Assembly (NCBI RefSeq): GCF_027111295.1
Contig: NZ_CP114287.1
Span: 3,410,001 to 3,474,000, forward strand
DNA from: Flavobacterium gelatinilyticum
GTDB taxonomy: Bacteria > Bacteroidota > Bacteroidia > Flavobacteriales > Flavobacteriaceae
Direction of reading: 5' to 3'
Length of the DNA stretch: 64,000 bases
Made by a program: the position numbers and the translations under genes. The notes beneath the pieces were generated by a model. The model saw only the letters and a program-made list of their open reading frames with translations, searched no databases and had not been told where the DNA came from. Below, in pieces: positions 61,543 through 64,000 of the stretch; within the stretch, counting starts at the first letter, position 1, and each line of letters opens with the position of its first letter.

Positions 61543-64000
61543 ATGAAGAAACTTTTACTATTCATCACTTTATTTTGCGGTTTTACATATGTACTCTATT
61601 CTCAGGAACAAAATGAGAATGGAGTTGTTTCGTTTTCATTGCCTATTAGAAATTCGTTAAAGTTTAATCGATATATAATAAACCCAACATTCAGTTTTGT
61701 TCGTGAATCAGATCCTTATGCCAGCTTTTACAACAAGAGACAATGGGTTCAGTTTGAGAATGCACCGCAGAGTTATTTAGCGGGTTATTCAGGCCGATTT
61801 AGAGAGAATGAAGCTTTTGCAATTGGATTATTTCAGCAAAACTATGGTTTAATGACCGTATTTGGCGGTGTTTTCAACTTTGCACACAATATTGTTTTAC
61901 AGCAGGACAGCAACTTAACCTTTGGTTTAAATGTTGGAGCTTACAAAAGCGGATTAGATAAAGGAAAAATAATATCAGATGACGCAACCATTTTGGCAGG
62001 AGACTATCCTTCTAATATGCTGCTTACAGTTAATCCGGGAATTAACTACGGAACCGCTTTTCTGGATTTCGGATTATCGATTAACAACCTGGTATTATAC
62101 AATTTTGGTTCTGGTGTTGTAAAAGAAGATCCGGAAAGAGCAATTCAACTGCATGCCATGTATACAGGTTACATTGATACTTACGGTTTCTTTGACAGAA
62201 GTAAATTCTCTGGAATTGTAAAAACAGAACTTAAAAAAGACAAAACAGTAATCTCTGGTCTTGGAATGCTTTCTCTTAAACAGGGGGTTTGGGCACAAGC
62301 GGGTTACAATACATTATACGGAGTTTCAGCAGGTTTAGGGGTTAATATTTCACCAAGCATTGCTATAGAATACAACTATGAAAGAGGAATGGGGAATTTT
62401 ACCAATATGGGAGGTTCTCACGAGTTTGCGATAGCATATAAATTTAAAAATAGAAATTACTATTACGGAGATGATGACGAAGGTTCATTAATCGATCCGT
62501 CAAGACCAAAACCAGTTCCTGCTAAACCAAAAAATACGCAGGCAACTCAGGTTAACAGAACTGATGCTGTAGAAAAAGCCAGACTTGCAGCCGAAGCAAA
62601 AGCAAAAGCCGATGCAGAAGCAAAAGAAGCAAGACTTGCCGCAGCAGAAAAAGTAAAAGCAGACGCTCAGGCAGCTGCAAAAGCAAAACTAGAAGCAGAT
62701 AATAAAGCGAAGGCAGATGCCGAAGCAAGAAAAATAAAATTAGCAGCCGAGGCTAAAGCAAAAGCAGATGCTGCTGCTGAAGCAAGAGCGAAAACTGCAG
62801 CAACAGCACAATTAGCTGCTGATAAAGTTAAGGCAGATGCTGAAGCAAGAAAACTAAAATTAGCAGCCGAAGCAAAAGCAAAAGCAGATGCTGCAGCCGC
62901 TGCCAGAGCACAAACAGCAACAGCAAACAGAGCAGTTGCGGCAACACAAAAAACAGCAGCACAATTAGCTGCTGATAAAGTAAGAGCAGATGCTGAAGAA
63001 AGAAGATTAAAATTAGCAGCAGATAACAAAGCGAGAGTAGATGCTGCAGCTGCAGCAAGAGCACAAGCAGCAGCAAACAAGCCGGGAGCAGCGAAAACAC
63101 CTGCACAATTAGCGGCAGATAAATCTAAAGCTGATGCAGAGGCATTGAAATTGAAACTGGCTGCCGAAGCAAAAGCCAAGGCAGATGCAGAAGCTAAAGC
63201 AAATGCAGCAAAAACACCTGCTCAATTAGCAGCAGATAAATCTAAAGCTGATGCTGAAGCATTGAAATTAAAATTAGCTGCAGATGCAAAAGCGAAAGCA
63301 GATGCAGAAGCCGCTGCAAGGGCAAATACTGCTAATCCTGCAGCAGTACAAAAGACACCTGCACAGTTAGCAGCAGATAAATCTAAAGCTGATGCTGAAG
63401 CATTAAAATTAAAATTAGCTGCAGATGCAAAGGCAAAAGCTGATGCAGAAGCCGCTGCAAAAGCAAAAGCAGCAGGTACAGCTCCTGCAAATGCACCGGC
63501 CGTAACTCCGGTTGCAGCTCAGAAAACACCAGCACAATTAGCCGCTGAAAAAGCAAGAGCTAATGCCGAAGCAGCTGCACAGGCAAGACTGGCTGCAGCA
63601 GAAAAAGCTAAGGCAGACGCTGAAGCTGCAAGACAGGCAAGAGTAGCTGCTGCAGAGAAACTAAGAGCAGATGCTGAAGAAAGAAGATTAAAATTAATAG
63701 CAGATAATAAAGCAAAAGCTGATGCTGCCGAAGCTAAACGTAAAGCAGATGCAAAAGCGAAAGCAGAAGCTGCTGATATGGAATCAATTCTGGCTGCAGA
63801 TGCAAAAGCAAAAGCTGATTCAGATGCGCTTCAGGCAAAATTAGCAGCAGAAGCGAAAGCAAAAGCAGCTTCAGAAGCGAAAACAAAAGCATCAATCGAT
63901 GCTGCAAACAAAGCAAAAGCTGCTGCAGCATTAAAAGCTAAACAAGCAGAAGATGCCGCATTAAAAGAAAAATTAGCAGCAGAAGCCAAAGCAAAAGCGG
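61543..64000 (+). CDS. PorP/SprF-family T9SS protein with long Ala/Lys-rich repeat tail (3' end outside window)
   Basis: 819 residues are visible, with no stop before the window ends. A signal peptide (1-20) is followed by a PorP/SprF outer-membrane barrel domain (about 24-305: PIRNSLKFNRYIINPTFSFV, YNYERGMGNFTNMGGSHEFAIAYKF). A short Pro-rich linker (about 325-345) leads to at least 475 residues of Ala/Lys/Glu/Asp repeats such as ADAEAKAKA and AQLAADKSKADAEAL. SprF-like proteins assist secretion or attachment of a type-B-CTD partner encoded next door. The tail is like the TolA helical domain. No OmpA-like end can be seen because the gene is cut. Confidence 0.85.
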   Translation, partial: MKKLLLFITLFCGFTYVLYSQEQNENGVVSFSLPIRNSLKFNRYIINPTFSFVRESDPYASFYNKRQWVQFENAPQSYLAGYSGRFRENEAFAIGLFQQNYGLMTVFGGVFNFAHNIVLQQDSNLTFGLNVGAYKSGLDKGKIISDDATILAGDYPSNMLLTVNPGINYGTAFLDFGLSINNLVLYNFGSGVVKEDPERAIQLHAMYTGYIDTYGFFDRSKFSGIVKTELKKDKTVISGLGMLSLKQGVWAQAGYNTLYGVSAGLGVNISPSIAIEYNYERGMGNFTNMGGSHEFAIAYKFKNRNYYYGDDDEGSLIDPSRPKPVPAKPKNTQATQVNRTDAVEKARLAAEAKAKADAEAKEARLAAAEKVKADAQAAAKAKLEADNKAKADAEARKIKLAAEAKAKADAAAEARAKTAATAQLAADKVKADAEARKLKLAAEAKAKADAAAAARAQTATANRAVAATQKTAAQLAADKVRADAEERRLKLAADNKARVDAAAAARAQAAANKPGAAKTPAQLAADKSKADAEALKLKLAAEAKAKADAEAKANAAKTPAQLAADKSKADAEALKLKLAADAKAKADAEAAARANTANPAAVQKTPAQLAADKSKADAEALKLKLAADAKAKADAEAAAKAKAAGTAPANAPAVTPVAAQKTPAQLAAEKARANAEAAAQARLAAAEKAKADAEAARQARVAAAEKLRADAEERRLKLIADNKAKADAAEAKRKADAKAKAEAADMESILAADAKAKADSDALQAKLAAEAKAKAASEAKTKASIDAANKAKAAAALKAKQAEDAALKEKLAAEAKAKA
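62572..64000. repeat. Ala/Lys/Asp-rich coding repeats of the SprF-like gene
   Basis: Degenerate tandem units in frame with the gene. The most regular are three copies containing AQLAADKSKADAEALKLKLAA, starting near 63103, 63220 and 63360, with 117 and 140 bp between starts. Other units use KVKADAEARKLKLAAEAKAK. Reading the opposite strand gives long spurious open frames. Confidence 0.8.

Noticed and set aside
62667..63179. 170-codon open frame (minus strand) rich in Ala, Ser and Phe opposite the SprF-like gene
   Set aside because: It is the antisense reading of the Ala/Lys repeats (GCA/GCT and AAA codons read backwards); the plus-strand frame has a signal peptide and a known domain.

Overview
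The window looks like chromosomal DNA of a Flavobacterium close to the F. johnsoniae group. The evidence is the low GC content with very AT-rich spacers, Bacteroidota-type promoters (TTG, 17-19 bp, TAnnTTTG), type IX secretion (T9SS) sorting domains and a PorP/SprF protein, and small Flavobacteriaceae-specific families (DUF6427, DUF6341, DUF6327-like). There is no prophage, insertion sequence, rRNA or CRISPR array. One tRNA (Cys) is present. Names rest on motifs I could read; no database search was run.

Layout. 0-2.8 kb: end of upp, two small membrane-protein genes and purD. 2.9-12.5 kb: a surface polysaccharide locus with a CapK-like adenylate-forming enzyme, two glycosyltransferases, UDP-glucuronate decarboxylase, O-antigen ligase/polymerase-type membrane proteins, a Wzx flippase and a Wzz-like chain-length protein. 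An ORF6N gene containing a 31-bp perfect palindrome is inserted in it. 12.5-17.4 kb: a conserved protein with a nucleoside-phosphorylase-like C-terminus, a GH3-family protein, a shortened relative of an M23 peptidase, and tatA. 17.5-21.5 kb: a T9SS-exported GH8 glucanase, Tex and DUF1294. 21.6-29.8 kb: rpiB, DUF2007, RNase R, a DUF2807 protein, a LysE exporter, tRNA-Cys, folB and glnS. 29.8-30.9 kb: a 1.2-kb, extremely AT-rich gene-free stretch with decayed repeats. 30.9-39.3 kb: envelope-stress-type small proteins, an SPFH protein, gltX, a giant DUF4175 protein and ybeY. 39.3-39.7 kb: eight parS-like palindromes, followed by mnmG. 41.7-57.2 kb: housekeeping genes (OmpH-like lipoprotein, PIF1-type helicase, SPOR protein, dprA, trpS, plsC-like, recA, thioesterase, DoxX, holB). 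57.6-64 kb: exported proteins ending in a T9SS pair, a small type-B-CTD-like protein followed by a PorP/SprF protein with a very long Ala/Lys-rich tail that runs off the window.

How it fits together. Genes left of about 22-23 kb lie mostly on the minus strand and those to the right mostly on the plus strand. The switch point is a 760-bp AT-rich spacer with a cluster of DnaA-box-like 9-mers (TTATCAACA and close variants). About 17 kb to the right a centromere-like array of parS sites begins, with outliers to 47.7 kb. Together these suggest that the window spans the replication origin and centromere region. This is my strongest inference, but it is not proven by the sequence alone.

Other structure the genes do not explain: a 180-bp imperfect direct repeat at 43.1-43.6 kb, inverted 7-bp-period repeat arrays in three spacers, and a duplicated fragment of a gene tail near 47.7 kb.
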